The position numbers and the translations under genes were made by a program. Below the pieces are notes generated by a model. That model saw nothing but the letters and a program-made list of their open reading frames with translations. It made no database searches and was not told the DNA's origin. Positions 17,266 to 26,283 of a DNA stretch of 36,924 bases are shown in pieces. The stretch is from positions 1 to 36,924 of the forward strand of contig NZ_PDZH01000039.1 in the NCBI RefSeq assembly GCF_002735695.1, in the 5' to 3' direction. The stretch comes from Chitinimonas sp. BJB300 (GTDB taxonomy: Bacteria > Pseudomonadota > Gammaproteobacteria > Burkholderiales > Chitinimonadaceae). Numbering within the stretch: the stretch's first letter is position 1; the number at the start of each line of letters is the position of its first letter.

Positions 17266-17275
17266 TATCATTTAA
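17251..17275. promoter_or_regulatory. Fur-box-like palindrome
   Basis: The 25-bp site has perfectly inverted ends TTAAATGA and TCATTTAA. Its core TGAGAGTCAATATCA matches the 7-1-7 Fur consensus TGATAATnATTATCA at 11 of 14 defined positions. It sits between the two arms of a siderophore locus, where iron repression by Fur would be expected. The assignment rests on sequence and position only. Confidence 0.65.
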
Positions 17276-17410
17276 ATTTGCAAACGGTTCGCATTTGGTT
17301 TTAGCATGGGCCCGATTTCACCGCGGCCATGGTCCGTTTACGGCGGGTCGATTGCAGGCCTGACGCCTTATTTGGGCGTGAAGGCTCAACCATGCTTGAG
17401 GAAAACCAGG

Positions 17411-18589
17411 ATGAACGACAGGATTCGAGAACTTGGCATTGCCCTGCGGGCCAATGATTTGCTTAGCCAATATCAGTCGAGTGCCACCTTGTTTGCTTCT
17501 CGGCGGCAGACATTATTGGCAGATGGGGTGCGGGCTGAACTATCGGTTTGCGCCGACAACCATTTGGTGGAAGCAGCGACAACTCTATTGAGTCAAGCCA
17601 GACGTGACGGCGTGCGTGAGCCACGGTTGCTGGGTGCGGTGCCTTTTCGTTCCGATGCGTCAGCACGACTTATCCTGCCTGCGCGTTGCTTGGTTGGTCA
17701 AGGTGTCGACGACACGATTTCACCGATAGCAGCGCCGATGACACAGTGCGTTGGTAAAACGCAGATGATGCCGCCGCTCGGCAGCTATCAGCACAACGTT
17801 GCCCGCGCCTTGGGCAGTATTGCTGCACAAGACTTCGAGAAGGTGGTCTTGTCTCGCGCTTTGGCGCTGCAAGCCAAGGTGGATATACCGAGTCTGTTGC
17901 GACGGTTGGTGAGCCGTAATGCCCACGGCTACACATTTGCAGTGAATCTGGATCAGCATCGCTACTTGGTGGGTGCAAGTCCAGAACTCCTGCTCTCGCG
18001 CTACGGCCGCGAGGTCATATCACAGCCGCTGGCGGGTTCTATTCCCCGATCTGCCGATCCGATTGAGGATGCAAAACGCGCCGAAGGCCTGCTGCATTCG
18101 GCCAAGGACAGGCATGAACACGCTTTGGTTGTGGATGCGGTAGCGGATTCGTTACGACCCTATTGCGAAAATCTACACGTCCCTGCTGCGCCTTCACTGC
18201 ATGCAACACCCACCATGTGGCACCTTGGCACCAAGGTATGTGGTGATTTGATCGACCCTACCCATAGCTCATTGGCCTTGGCACTCGCGTTGCATCCTAC
18301 ACCGGCCGTATGTGGTTTCCCCACCAATGCCGCCCGTGACTTCATCGCCGCCGTTGAAGGTTTTGACCGTGGTTATTTCGCCGGTCTGGTCGGCTGGTGT
18401 GATGCGGAAGGCGATGGCGAATGGGCAGTGACCATTCGCTGTGCCGAAATCGGTGTTGATAGCGCCACGCTTTATGCCGGTGCGGGCATTGTCGCTGGCT
18501 CCGAGCCCGAACTTGAGTTCGCCGAGACCAGCGCCAAATTACGTACCATGCTGCTGGCGATGGGCCTGGAAGCGGCATTGGAGGCATGA
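17411..18589 (+). CDS. entC: isochorismate synthase
   Basis: The enzyme converts chorismate to isochorismate, the entry into 2,3-dihydroxybenzoate synthesis. ATG 17411 gives 392 residues, the length of E. coli EntC (391). The open frame continues upstream to 17306, but that extension (MGPISPRPWSVYGG) has no family match. Family motifs: [11 protein letters not shown] with the catalytic lysine region, [30 protein letters not shown] and the closing [16 protein letters not shown] with metal-binding glutamates. The stop overlaps the start of entE (ATGA), so the two are translationally coupled. A Fur-box-like palindrome lies about 135 bp upstream of the start codon. Confidence 0.94.
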   Translation: MNDRIRELGIALRANDLLSQYQSSATLFASRRQTLLADGVRAELSVCADNHLVEAATTLLSQARRDGVREPRLLGAVPFRSDASARLILPARCLVGQGVDDTISPIAAPMTQCVGKTQMMPPLGSYQHNVARALGSIAAQDFEKVVLSRALALQAKVDIPSLLRRLVSRNAHGYTFAVNLDQHRYLVGASPELLLSRYGREVISQPLAGSIPRSADPIEDAKRAEGLLHSAKDRHEHALVVDAVADSLRPYCENLHVPAAPSLHATPTMWHLGTKVCGDLIDPTHSSLALALALHPTPAVCGFPTNAARDFIAAVEGFDRGYFAGLVGWCDAEGDGEWAVTIRCAEIGVDSATLYAGAGIVAGSEPELEFAETSAKLRTMLLAMGLEAALEA

Positions 18590-20229
18590 TGAAACAGGAT
18601 GTATTACCAGGCTGCGTTGCGTGGCCGGAAGAAGTGGCAGCCCGTTATCGTGCGCTTGGTTATTGGCGAGGGCTGACGCTGGGTGATTTGTTATCTGACA
18701 GCGCCCAGCAATGGCCTGATCGGATCGCCCTGGTTTGTGGCGAGCGGCGTTGGTGCTATGCCGATTTGGACCAGCGTGTTGACAAAGTGGCAGCTGGCCT
18801 GCGATCGATTGGTATTCGCGCTCAAGACCGCGTCGTGGTGCAACTGCCGAATGTGGCGGAGTTTTTCGTCGCCATCTTTGCCTTATTTCGTATTGGCGCG
18901 CTACCGGTCTTTGCGCTGCCCGCACACCGGCGCGCCGAGATCAGTCATTTTTGCACCCATACCGATGCAGTGGCGTATCTGATTGCTGATGCAGATGGTG
19001 GTTTTGATTACCGCCAGCTTGCGTGTGAAGTGTTGCCATTGGCACCCAGCTTGCGCCACGTGATTGTGGTGGGGGAGGCAGCCGAATTCGTGGCGTTCGA
19101 CAGTCTGTACCGTGAAGTGAGTGGGATGGAAGATCCTGTCGGGCCAAGCGCAGCGGACATTGCCTTCTTGCAGCTTTCTGGTGGCAGCACTGGCTTACCC
19201 AAATTGATTCCCCGCACACACGACGACTATTTCTACAGTGTGCGCGCCAGTGCTGAAATTTGCGGTCTTACCCCGGAGAGTATTTATCTCTGTGCGTTGC
19301 CGGTTGCGCATAACTTCCCATTGAGTTCCCCTGGCAGCATGGGTGTGTTCTATGCCGGCGGTTGTGTGGTGCTCAGCCGCAGCCCCGCGCCGGATGCCGC
19401 TTTCCCATTGATTGCCCGTGAGGGTGTCACCCATACCGCGCTGGTGCCGCCCTTGGCGATGATTTGGTTGGATGCTGCCAAGCAGAACCGGCCGGCGCTA
19501 GCCAGCCTGCAATGGTTGCAAGTGGGAGGAGCCAAGTTCAGCGAGGAAGCGGCACGCCGGGTTGAGCCAGAGCTGGGTTGCCAGTTGCAGCAGGTGTTCG
19601 GCATGGCCGAAGGGCTGGTCAACTACACCCGTGCCGACGACCCGATTGAATTGGTTTTGACTACGCAGGGCTGCCCGATTTCGGTTGACGATGAAGTCCG
19701 CGTGGTGGACGACGAAGACCACGATTTGCCGGATGGCGAAGTGGGCCACCTGTTGACCCGCGGCCCGTACACCATTCGCGGCTATTACCGTGCCGAGCAG
19801 CATAACGAACGCGCTTTCACGCCCGATGGCTTTTACCGTACGGGTGATTTGGTACGCAGGTTGCCCAGCGGGCACTTGGTAGTTGAAGGGCGTGCCAAGG
19901 ACCAGATCAACCGTGGTGGCGAAAAAGTGGCGGCAGAAGAAGTTGAAAACCACCTGCTGGCTCACCCGCAGGTACACGACGCGGCCTTGGTTTCCATGCC
20001 GGATGCTTACCTGGGCGAGAAAAGCTGCGCCTTCATCATTGCCCGGCCTGGTGCTGCATTGCGCATGGTCGAGCTGGCCGGTTTTTTGCGCCTGCGCGGC
20101 CTTGCCCAGTACAAGATTCCCGACCGTTTCGAGTTTGTCGATCAATTTCCCAAGACCGGCGTAGGCAAGGTGGATAAACGCACCTTGCGCGAGCGTATTG
20201 CCTGCGCCCTGGCTGAATCAGCCGAATAG
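18586..20229 (+). CDS. entE: 2,3-dihydroxybenzoate--AMP ligase (aryl acid-activating enzyme)
   Basis: This 547-residue stand-alone adenylation enzyme activates 2,3-dihydroxybenzoate with ATP and transfers it to the phosphopantetheine of the EntB aryl carrier domain. Motifs: P-loop [10 protein letters not shown] (197-206), the aryl-acid pocket [12 protein letters not shown] with Asn243 (the residue type that contacts the 2-hydroxyl in DhbE/EntE), [29 protein letters not shown], and the C-terminal catalytic lysine K528 in GVGKVDKR. The start overlaps the entC stop by 4 bp. The salicylate-versus-DHB choice is inferred from the presence of EntA and EntB in the same locus. Confidence 0.95.
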   Translation: MMKQDVLPGCVAWPEEVAARYRALGYWRGLTLGDLLSDSAQQWPDRIALVCGERRWCYADLDQRVDKVAAGLRSIGIRAQDRVVVQLPNVAEFFVAIFALFRIGALPVFALPAHRRAEISHFCTHTDAVAYLIADADGGFDYRQLACEVLPLAPSLRHVIVVGEAAEFVAFDSLYREVSGMEDPVGPSAADIAFLQLSGGSTGLPKLIPRTHDDYFYSVRASAEICGLTPESIYLCALPVAHNFPLSSPGSMGVFYAGGCVVLSRSPAPDAAFPLIAREGVTHTALVPPLAMIWLDAAKQNRPALASLQWLQVGGAKFSEEAARRVEPELGCQLQQVFGMAEGLVNYTRADDPIELVLTTQGCPISVDDEVRVVDDEDHDLPDGEVGHLLTRGPYTIRGYYRAEQHNERAFTPDGFYRTGDLVRRLPSGHLVVEGRAKDQINRGGEKVAAEEVENHLLAHPQVHDAALVSMPDAYLGEKSCAFIIARPGAALRMVELAGFLRLRGLAQYKIPDRFEFVDQFPKTGVGKVDKRTLRERIACALAESAE

Positions 20230-20265
20230 CGCGTGAACGACCCTTATTTTCAAACTGATGCTCCC

Positions 20266-21138
20266 ATGACTATCCCCAGAATCGCTTCATATCCCATGCC
20301 TGCCAACTTGCCCCAGAACCGGGTCAACTGGCTGCCCGAGCCCAAGCGCGCTGTGCTGCTGATACACGATATGCAGGAGTACTTTCTCGATTTCTTCGAT
20401 CCGAAAGCCGAGCCGGTCCCGACGTTGATCGCCAATATCCGGCAGCTGCGCGATGCGTGTGATGCAATGAGTATTCCCGTGGTGTATACCGCCCAACCGG
20501 GTGAACAGTCGCCCGAGCAGCGGGGCTTGTTGCAGGAGTGGTGGGGCCCCGGCATTACCGCCCAGCCTGAACGTGTGCCCGTGGTGGAAGCCCTCGCGCC
20601 GCGTGCAAACGACACGGTGCTGACCAAATGGCGCTACAGCGCCTTCGTACGTAGCGATTTGGAATCGCGGATGGCAGCCCTGGGGCGTGACCAGCTGATG
20701 ATCTGCGGCATCTATGCGCACATCGGCTGCATGGTGACAGCGAGCGACGCTTTCATGCGCGATATTCGCCCGATTTATGTGGGCGATGCCGTAGCTGACT
20801 TTTCGCCTGAACAACACGCCATGGCGTTGGATTACGTCTCGCAGCGTTGCGGTATGGTGGTGAGCACGCAGCAGGCTATTGCCGCGCTAAAGCCTGCCAA
20901 CCCCTTGCCTCAGAGCCTGGCAGCGCTGCGCGCCGAAGTAGCCAAGCTGCTGCAGATGCCAGCTTCCGACTTGTTGTTTGATGACAACCTCTTGTATGCC
21001 GGCCTCGATTCAATCCGCCTGATGAGCCTGGTGGAACGTTGGCGTGCTGCCGGTGCAGATATCAGTTTCGCCCAGCTGGGTGAGCAGCCCACGCTGACGA
21101 ATTGGTGGGGACTACTGAGCGCACAAGGACAACGCTGA
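20266..21138 (+). CDS. entB: isochorismatase / aryl carrier bifunctional protein
   Basis: The protein has 290 residues from ATG 20266, chosen because MTIPRIASYPMPANLPQNRV aligns with the start of E. coli EntB; the frame opens earlier at GTG 20233, and neither start has a strong ribosome site. Residues 1-205 are isochorismatase, cleaving isochorismate to 2,3-dihydro-2,3-DHB and pyruvate, with D35 (LIHDMQEYF), K121 (VLTKWRYSAF) and C155 (GIYAHIGCMVTA). Residues 215-290 are the aryl carrier domain, with phosphopantetheine Ser249 in YAGLDSIRLM. It hands DHB to the NRPS that follows after 1 bp. No phosphopantetheinyl transferase gene is present in the window. Confidence 0.94.
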   Translation: MTIPRIASYPMPANLPQNRVNWLPEPKRAVLLIHDMQEYFLDFFDPKAEPVPTLIANIRQLRDACDAMSIPVVYTAQPGEQSPEQRGLLQEWWGPGITAQPERVPVVEALAPRANDTVLTKWRYSAFVRSDLESRMAALGRDQLMICGIYAHIGCMVTASDAFMRDIRPIYVGDAVADFSPEQHAMALDYVSQRCGMVVSTQQAIAALKPANPLPQSLAALRAEVAKLLQMPASDLLFDDNLLYAGLDSIRLMSLVERWRAAGADISFAQLGEQPTLTNWWGLLSAQGQR

Positions 21139-21139
21139 C

Positions 21140-24100
21140 ATGGGTGCTGCCGAACAAGCCCTGGCTTTGCCGCTGACCGAAGCGCAATACGGTATTTGGC
21201 TCGGTCAGCAGCTCGACCTCGCCAATCCCTCGTATTGGACCGCGGAAGCAGTGGAACTGCGTGGCGAGCTGAACGAGGTGGTGCTGGAGCAGGCGCTACG
21301 TGAGGTACTCGCAGCGTGCGATACCTTGCATATGCGTTTCGGCAGCGATCTGGAAACGGTTTGGCAGACGCCGACCACGTTGGAAGATTGGGTGCTCGAT
21401 CGCATCGATTTTTCCGCCGAGTCATCTGCGCTTGATGCTGCGCAAGCCTGGATGCAGGCTGCCATTGCCCGCCCGACCAGTCTGGCGGAGGGACCACTCT
21501 TCCAGTGCAAACTGCTGCTGCTTGGGCCTGAGCATTACATCTGGTTCCTGGCTGTCCATCATGTTGCATTGGACGGATATGGTTATGCGCTGTTAGCACA
21601 GGCTGCAGCGGCGCGTTATACCTCGCTACTGGCAGGGCAGACCAGTGCACCACGCGATTGGTCGCTACTGTCGGTGGTGAATGAAGATGCAGCGTACGAA
21701 GCCTCACCTGCTCGCCAACGCGATCAGGCATTTTGGTCGGCAAAGCTTACCGATGCGCCTGAACCTGCGTTGCTGGCTATGCCGAAGCCGGTTGCTCGTG
21801 GGGTACAACGTCTGCGCGGCCAGCTGACGCCCGATACTTTCGGTGCATGGCAGCAGGCAGCGGCTAACCTTTCTGTGGACTGGGCAGCCTGGGTGGTCGC
21901 AGGTATTGCAACATGGCTGTATCGCCAGACAGGCAGTAATGATTTGACGCTGGGGCTGCCAGTGATGAATCGGTTGGGTTCGGTAACGTTGAACCGGCCG
22001 TGTATGGCCATGAATATCGTGCCGTTGCGTATTGTCATCAACCCGCAAGCCGGCTTTGCCGATCTCGTACGTGAAGCCGCCAAGGCCATGCGTGAGATCC
22101 GACCACATCAGCGCTATCGCTATGAACACCTGCGGCGTGATCTTGGCCGCGTGGGTGGCAATAAACGCCTGTTCGGCACAGTAATCAACCTCATGCCGTT
22201 TGAACGGCCGTTGGACTTTGGCGGTTTGGCATTGAGCACGCTGCCGATTTCTGCAGGGCCGGTTGAGGACCTGTCGATTTCCATCGCGCCTCGTGCTGAT
22301 GGCTTGCGGCTCGACTTCGACGCAAATCCCGATGCTTATTCCGCAACATGGCTTGAAACCTGCCATGCCAGTTTGGTGGATACGCTTGATAGCGTACTGA
22401 AGGCATCTACTACGCCGCTGGTCGAACTGTTTGGGCAGGGCCTGAGCCAAGTACCGGGTTCACCCAATACATTGTTCCCTGCGGTGACGAGCGATACGCA
22501 CGCCATTCTTTATGGCGAAGCATTGCCCGAGAATGATGTTTCGCTGCTCCAGGCGTTTGCAAGTCAGGCTGCGATGCATCCAGACCATGCTGCTTTGGAG
22601 CAAGACGGTCAGGTGCTGAGCTATGGCGAACTGCTGCTCCAAGTCCAAGCATTGGCTGGCAAGCTGGCAGAGCAGGGCGTGGGTGCGGATACCCGTGTTG
22701 CCCTGCTGTTGCCACGCCAGCCAAGCACAATCGTCGCAATCCTGGCGGTATTGTGGGCCGGTGGTGGTTATCTGCCGCTGGATTTGGCCAGCCCGCCCGG
22801 CCGTATCGCGGAACTGTTGGTTGATGCAAAGCCGGTACTGCTGATCACCCAGACGCAATATGCCGCGTTGGCAGGCGATACGCCGGTACTGTGCCTGGAT
22901 GATGCTGGAGAGAGCCATGCTGCGCCTCTGTTGGAAGCGGTTGCAGTGCCTGCAGATGCGCTGGCCTATGTGATCTACACATCCGGTTCCACAGGTCGGC
23001 CTAAGGGGGTGCTGCTGGGCCGTAATGCCTTGGACCATTTCCTGGCCGGTGCGAGCATCCGCTACCAGATGCGCGCCAACGACCGGGTATTGCAGTTTGC
23101 ACCGTTCCATTTCGACGCCAGTGTCGAAGAGATTTTCCTGCCGCTTACCCATGGTGCAACCCTGGTATTGCGTACCGAGGCGATGCTGGAATCCTTGCCC
23201 CGCTTTTTGGCGGCTTGCGCACGCCAGCGTATTTCGGTGCTCGATCTGCCCACAGCATTCTGGCACGAGTTGGCGCATTGCCTGGACCATGGCGAAGAGC
23301 AGCTGCCAGACAGCCTGCGCCTTGGCATCATCGGTGGTGAAGCCGCCTTGGCGGAGCGTGTGGCGCGTTGGCGCGCCCTGGCGCCGAGCCATGTGGTGTT
23401 GCTCAATACGTACGGGCCAACTGAGGCAACTGTGATCTGTACAACCGCCGAATTGGCGGGCCCAAATGCGTTGACTTGGTTGGGCGACGCGGTACCTATC
23501 GGCCGGCCCTTGCCCGGTGTGGGTATCGCGGTGGTGGATGAGGCATTGCGCCCGCTGCCATTGGGCGAGAGCGGTGAGCTGTGCCTATTGGGTGGTGGCT
23601 TGGCACGCAGCTATTACCAATGCGAAGCAGAAAATGCCCAGCGTTTTGTGCCAATGACTGCGCTGGAAGGTAACCCGCGTGCCTACCGTACGGGCGATCA
23701 GGTTCGTCTGGCGGCAGATGGGCAGATTTACTATCTCGGCCGGCTCGATGATGAATTCAAGCTCAGCGGTTACCGCATCTCGCCTGCCGAGGTAGAAAGC
23801 GCGTTGCTGGCCTGCCCTGGTGTAGTCGAGGCCGCAGTACTGGGCCAGACCTTGGCTGGCGGCATCAAGCAGCTGGTCGCCTTTGTGGTGGCCAATGCAG
23901 AGCTGCAGGATGTTGCCGATCTACGTAGCCAGCTGTTGCAACGCTTACCAGCCCCCGCCGTGCCCGGCGTCTACAACCTGCTCGAACGCCTGCCGCGTAA
24001 CGCCAATGGCAAGATCGACCGTAAGGCATTGGCGGGTGTGGCGCAAAAGCGTGACCCAGCCGCCCCGATGGCGCTGACACCGATGGAAACCGTGGTGGCC

Positions 24101-25108
24101 GATGTATGGCGTGAAGTGCTGGGCGTTGATGGTCTGCGGCCTGACGATGACTTCTTCAGCCTGGGCGGCAAATCGTTGCAGGCCATACAGGTTGCTAACC
24201 GTTTGCAGCTGGTATTGCGCAGGGAAGTCGCGGTGTCGATGCTGTTCAGCCACCCCACTTTGGCGGCATTGGCATTGGCGTTGGATGCCATTGAGGCAAT
24301 CGGCCATCAGCCTCCTGGCGATGGCAATGAGTTTGCGCATCTTCTGACTATCCAGTCTGGCCATGGGCTGGCTTTGTTCTGTATTCACCCTGCCGAAGGT
24401 TTGTCCTGGTGCTACTTCGGTTTGGCGCGGCAGCTTCCTGGTGTACCGCTCTATGGGTTGCAAGCCAGGGGGTTGAGCGGTGACTTGCCTCAGTCATTCG
24501 AGGCCCTCGTGACTGACTATGTTGCAACACTGCGTGCGGCTCAGCCGCTGGGGCCGTACCGTCTGCTAGGTTGGTCAGCCGGTGGAGCGATTGCCCAGGC
24601 CATGGCGGCGCAATTGGAGGCAATGGGTGAAGCAGTGAGCCTGCTGGCCTTGATGGATGCTTTTCCCAGCGAGTGTTGGCAGGGTAAGGCAGCGCCCACC
24701 GAACGTGAGGCGCTGGTGGCGCTGTTGGATGTGGGCGGTGACAAGTCGGTCGATGACAATGGTGCGCCGCTCTCTATTGAAGCCATCCTTGCTTTACTAT
24801 GCCAACCCGGCAGGCCCTTGGCAGGCTTTGATTCGTCCCGCATCGCCAATTTGAGCGCAGTGACCTTACTCACCATGCAGTTGTTCCGTACCTCCCGTAC
24901 TCAGCGATTTGAAGGCGATCTACTGCTGTTCGTGGCTAAGCAAAAACCTGCTGAGTCCCCGCAACCCGCTGACTGGAAGCCATGGATAGGCGGTGTGATC
25001 GACAGTGTTGAAGTGGATTCCACGCATTCTTCGATGTCACAACCCGCACCGTTGGAACACATTGGCCGGGTATTGGCGGAAAGGCTTTTGCCGAAGTTGG
25101 TCGATTGA
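21140..25108 (+). CDS. single-module siderophore NRPS (C-A-T-TE), EntF-like but with a non-serine pocket
   Basis: The protein has 1322 residues. The condensation domain (about 8-440) has H140-H-V-A-L-D-G146. The adenylation domain (about 465-970) has YTSGSTGRPKG, YRTGD and K958. The carrier domain (about 978-1050) has Ser1012 in LGGKSLQ. The thioesterase domain (about 1070-1322) has GWSAG with Ser1146. The architecture equals EntF. Aligning the A domain by hand with EntF gives pocket residues D659, A660, E663, D702, I730, G732, T757, V765, I766, K958 (DAEDIGTVIK). EntF reads DVWHFSLVDK for serine. Acidic residues at pocket positions 239 and 278 (E663, D702) suggest a basic amino acid such as lysine, arginine or ornithine. 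It would join DHB from EntB to that amino acid and release the product through the TE. Confidence 0.92.
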   Translation: MGAAEQALALPLTEAQYGIWLGQQLDLANPSYWTAEAVELRGELNEVVLEQALREVLAACDTLHMRFGSDLETVWQTPTTLEDWVLDRIDFSAESSALDAAQAWMQAAIARPTSLAEGPLFQCKLLLLGPEHYIWFLAVHHVALDGYGYALLAQAAAARYTSLLAGQTSAPRDWSLLSVVNEDAAYEASPARQRDQAFWSAKLTDAPEPALLAMPKPVARGVQRLRGQLTPDTFGAWQQAAANLSVDWAAWVVAGIATWLYRQTGSNDLTLGLPVMNRLGSVTLNRPCMAMNIVPLRIVINPQAGFADLVREAAKAMREIRPHQRYRYEHLRRDLGRVGGNKRLFGTVINLMPFERPLDFGGLALSTLPISAGPVEDLSISIAPRADGLRLDFDANPDAYSATWLETCHASLVDTLDSVLKASTTPLVELFGQGLSQVPGSPNTLFPAVTSDTHAILYGEALPENDVSLLQAFASQAAMHPDHAALEQDGQVLSYGELLLQVQALAGKLAEQGVGADTRVALLLPRQPSTIVAILAVLWAGGGYLPLDLASPPGRIAELLVDAKPVLLITQTQYAALAGDTPVLCLDDAGESHAAPLLEAVAVPADALAYVIYTSGSTGRPKGVLLGRNALDHFLAGASIRYQMRANDRVLQFAPFHFDASVEEIFLPLTHGATLVLRTEAMLESLPRFLAACARQRISVLDLPTAFWHELAHCLDHGEEQLPDSLRLGIIGGEAALAERVARWRALAPSHVVLLNTYGPTEATVICTTAELAGPNALTWLGDAVPIGRPLPGVGIAVVDEALRPLPLGESGELCLLGGGLARSYYQCEAENAQRFVPMTALEGNPRAYRTGDQVRLAADGQIYYLGRLDDEFKLSGYRISPAEVESALLACPGVVEAAVLGQTLAGGIKQLVAFVVANAELQDVADLRSQLLQRLPAPAVPGVYNLLERLPRNANGKIDRKALAGVAQKRDPAAPMALTPMETVVADVWREVLGVDGLRPDDDFFSLGGKSLQAIQVANRLQLVLRREVAVSMLFSHPTLAALALALDAIEAIGHQPPGDGNEFAHLLTIQSGHGLALFCIHPAEGLSWCYFGLARQLPGVPLYGLQARGLSGDLPQSFEALVTDYVATLRAAQPLGPYRLLGWSAGGAIAQAMAAQLEAMGEAVSLLALMDAFPSECWQGKAAPTEREALVALLDVGGDKSVDDNGAPLSIEAILALLCQPGRPLAGFDSSRIANLSAVTLLTMQLFRTSRTQRFEGDLLLFVAKQKPAESPQPADWKPWIGGVIDSVEVDSTHSSMSQPAPLEHIGRVLAERLLPKLVD

Positions 25109-25117
25109 ATTAATAGA

Positions 25118-25143
25118 CCTTGCGCCATGAGGGTGGTGCAGGG
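25118..25143 (+). terminator. possible terminator or attenuating hairpin after the NRPS gene
   Basis: CCTTGCGCCA and TGGTGCAGGG pair over 10 bp with two G-U pairs around a 6-nt loop, starting 9 bp after the NRPS stop. Only a short T-poor stretch follows, so full termination is doubtful. Confidence 0.35.
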
Positions 25144-25205
25144 TTGATATCTGCGCAGTGCTTTGTTGCTTTGCCCCGTATGAGAGTGGCCGACAGCAGG
25201 TACTG

Positions 25206-25404
25206 AGAACTTGTTCAAGATCTGTCTTGAGCAGTCGTCAGCAGGGTGCAGAGCAGCGCAGAAACCGGAATGTACTTTTGTACATGAGGCTGCGAACTTC
25301 TTGGTGCGTAAGCACCGTAGCAGTTCGGCGTCCCCCTTGCGGGGGCTTTCGAGCAGCACATAAGCCCTGATCACGGCTGCGCAGTAAGATCGTGAACAGG
25401 TTCT
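25206..25404. repeat. 199-bp dispersed repeat with terminal inverted repeats (second type)
   Basis: The ends AGAACTTGTTCAAGATCT and AGATCGTGAACAGGTTCT are inverted copies matching at 16 of 18 positions. The core GAACcTGTTCA is shared with the element at 10694, but the interior differs. It contains an internal hairpin GTCCCCCTTGCGGGGGC and a palindromic TGTACTTTTGTACA. It lies between the NRPS gene and the uptake genes. It has no coding capacity and looks like a non-autonomous MITE-like element. It may separate biosynthesis and uptake into two transcripts or carry regulatory signals. Confidence 0.75.
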
Positions 25405-25455
25405 GAGCAGTTTTGTGACGTAGCAAGAGACTACATACAAGAAATAGGAATCGTC

Positions 25456-26283
25456 ATGAGCAAACCACGTACCCCGCCGCGCCTTTTGCGCGTGCGGCGT
25501 ATCACACAGCTGGCGCCGCAATTGCGCCGGGTCACCTTGGTGGGCACAGCATTGGCCGGTTTCCCCGAGGGTGAGGAAGGCAGCCATATCAAGCTCATGC
25601 TCGCCCGCGAAGGGCAAGTCGAGCCAGTGTTGCCGACGTTGGGGCCCGATGGCCCCATCTGGCCACCCGCCGACCAGCGTCCGATTTCGCGTACTTATAC
25701 CGTAGCGCGTTACGACGCCGCGGCAGGGGAGCTGGACGTGGATTTTGTGCTGCATGGCGATGATGGCCCGGCTTCGCGCTGGGCACTGCATGCCAAAGCG
25801 GGCGATGCCATTGGTGTGGCGGGCCCTGCTGGGCCGGATCGTCATCAGCGCAATGCCGATTTCTACTTGCTGGTGGGCGACCCGAGCTCGCTGGCGGCGT
25901 TGTCTGCTGTGTTGAATGCCTTGCCGGCTGATGCACGTGGGTATGCCCTGGTTGAAGTGCCAAATCGTGACGAGATCATGCCGTTGCCGCACCCTGTGGG
26001 CGTCGAGTTGCAATGGCTGTCGCGCGATGGTGCCGCGGCGGGCGCGAGTACGCGCTTGCTCGACGCGGTACGCAACCTTGCATGGCCTACCGGCAGGGTG
26101 TCGGTGACGTTGGCGGGTGAGAGTACACAGGTGGTAGCGATTCGCGACTGGCTGTTGCACGAGCGCAAACTGCCGCGTGACATGCTCTATGCCGTGCCGT
26201 ACTGGAAAGACACGTATACCGAAGAGGCTTACCACGCCGAGCGCCACCGCATCATGGATGAACTGGAAGAGGTGGCGAAATGA
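25456..26283 (+). CDS. siderophore-interacting protein (FAD-dependent ferric-siderophore reductase, ViuB/SIP family)
   Basis: This 275-residue protein has the FAD-binding beta-barrel motif R79-T-Y-T (RPISRTYTVARYD) and a C-terminal NAD(P)H-binding half with LVGDPSSLAAL, LAGEST and PYWKDTYTEEAYH, as in ViuB, YqjH and other SIP reductases. It reduces Fe(III)-siderophore in the cytoplasm to release Fe(II). Its stop overlaps the start of the binding-protein gene (ATGA), so it belongs to the uptake operon. No Fes-type esterase accompanies it, which fits a siderophore that need not be hydrolysed. AGGAA precedes the start. Confidence 0.92.
   Translation: MSKPRTPPRLLRVRRITQLAPQLRRVTLVGTALAGFPEGEEGSHIKLMLAREGQVEPVLPTLGPDGPIWPPADQRPISRTYTVARYDAAAGELDVDFVLHGDDGPASRWALHAKAGDAIGVAGPAGPDRHQRNADFYLLVGDPSSLAALSAVLNALPADARGYALVEVPNRDEIMPLPHPVGVELQWLSRDGAAAGASTRLLDAVRNLAWPTGRVSVTLAGESTQVVAIRDWLLHERKLPRDMLYAVPYWKDTYTEEAYHAERHRIMDELEEVAK

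Larger units (their letters stand above)
16907..17410. other. divergent control region of the siderophore locus
   Basis: About 500 bp separate the leftward aroF/G-type gene from the rightward entC. The first roughly 350 bp next to aroF/G show no ORF or clear hairpin. The Fur-box-like palindrome at 17251-17275 and two weak promoter candidates lie in the right half. An in-frame extension of entC to 17306 exists but lacks family similarity. Confidence 0.6.

Noticed and set aside
21140-25108. Naming the NRPS entF and the product enterobactin
   Set aside because: The domain order fits, but the adenylation pocket does not match the serine code, so the name would mislead.
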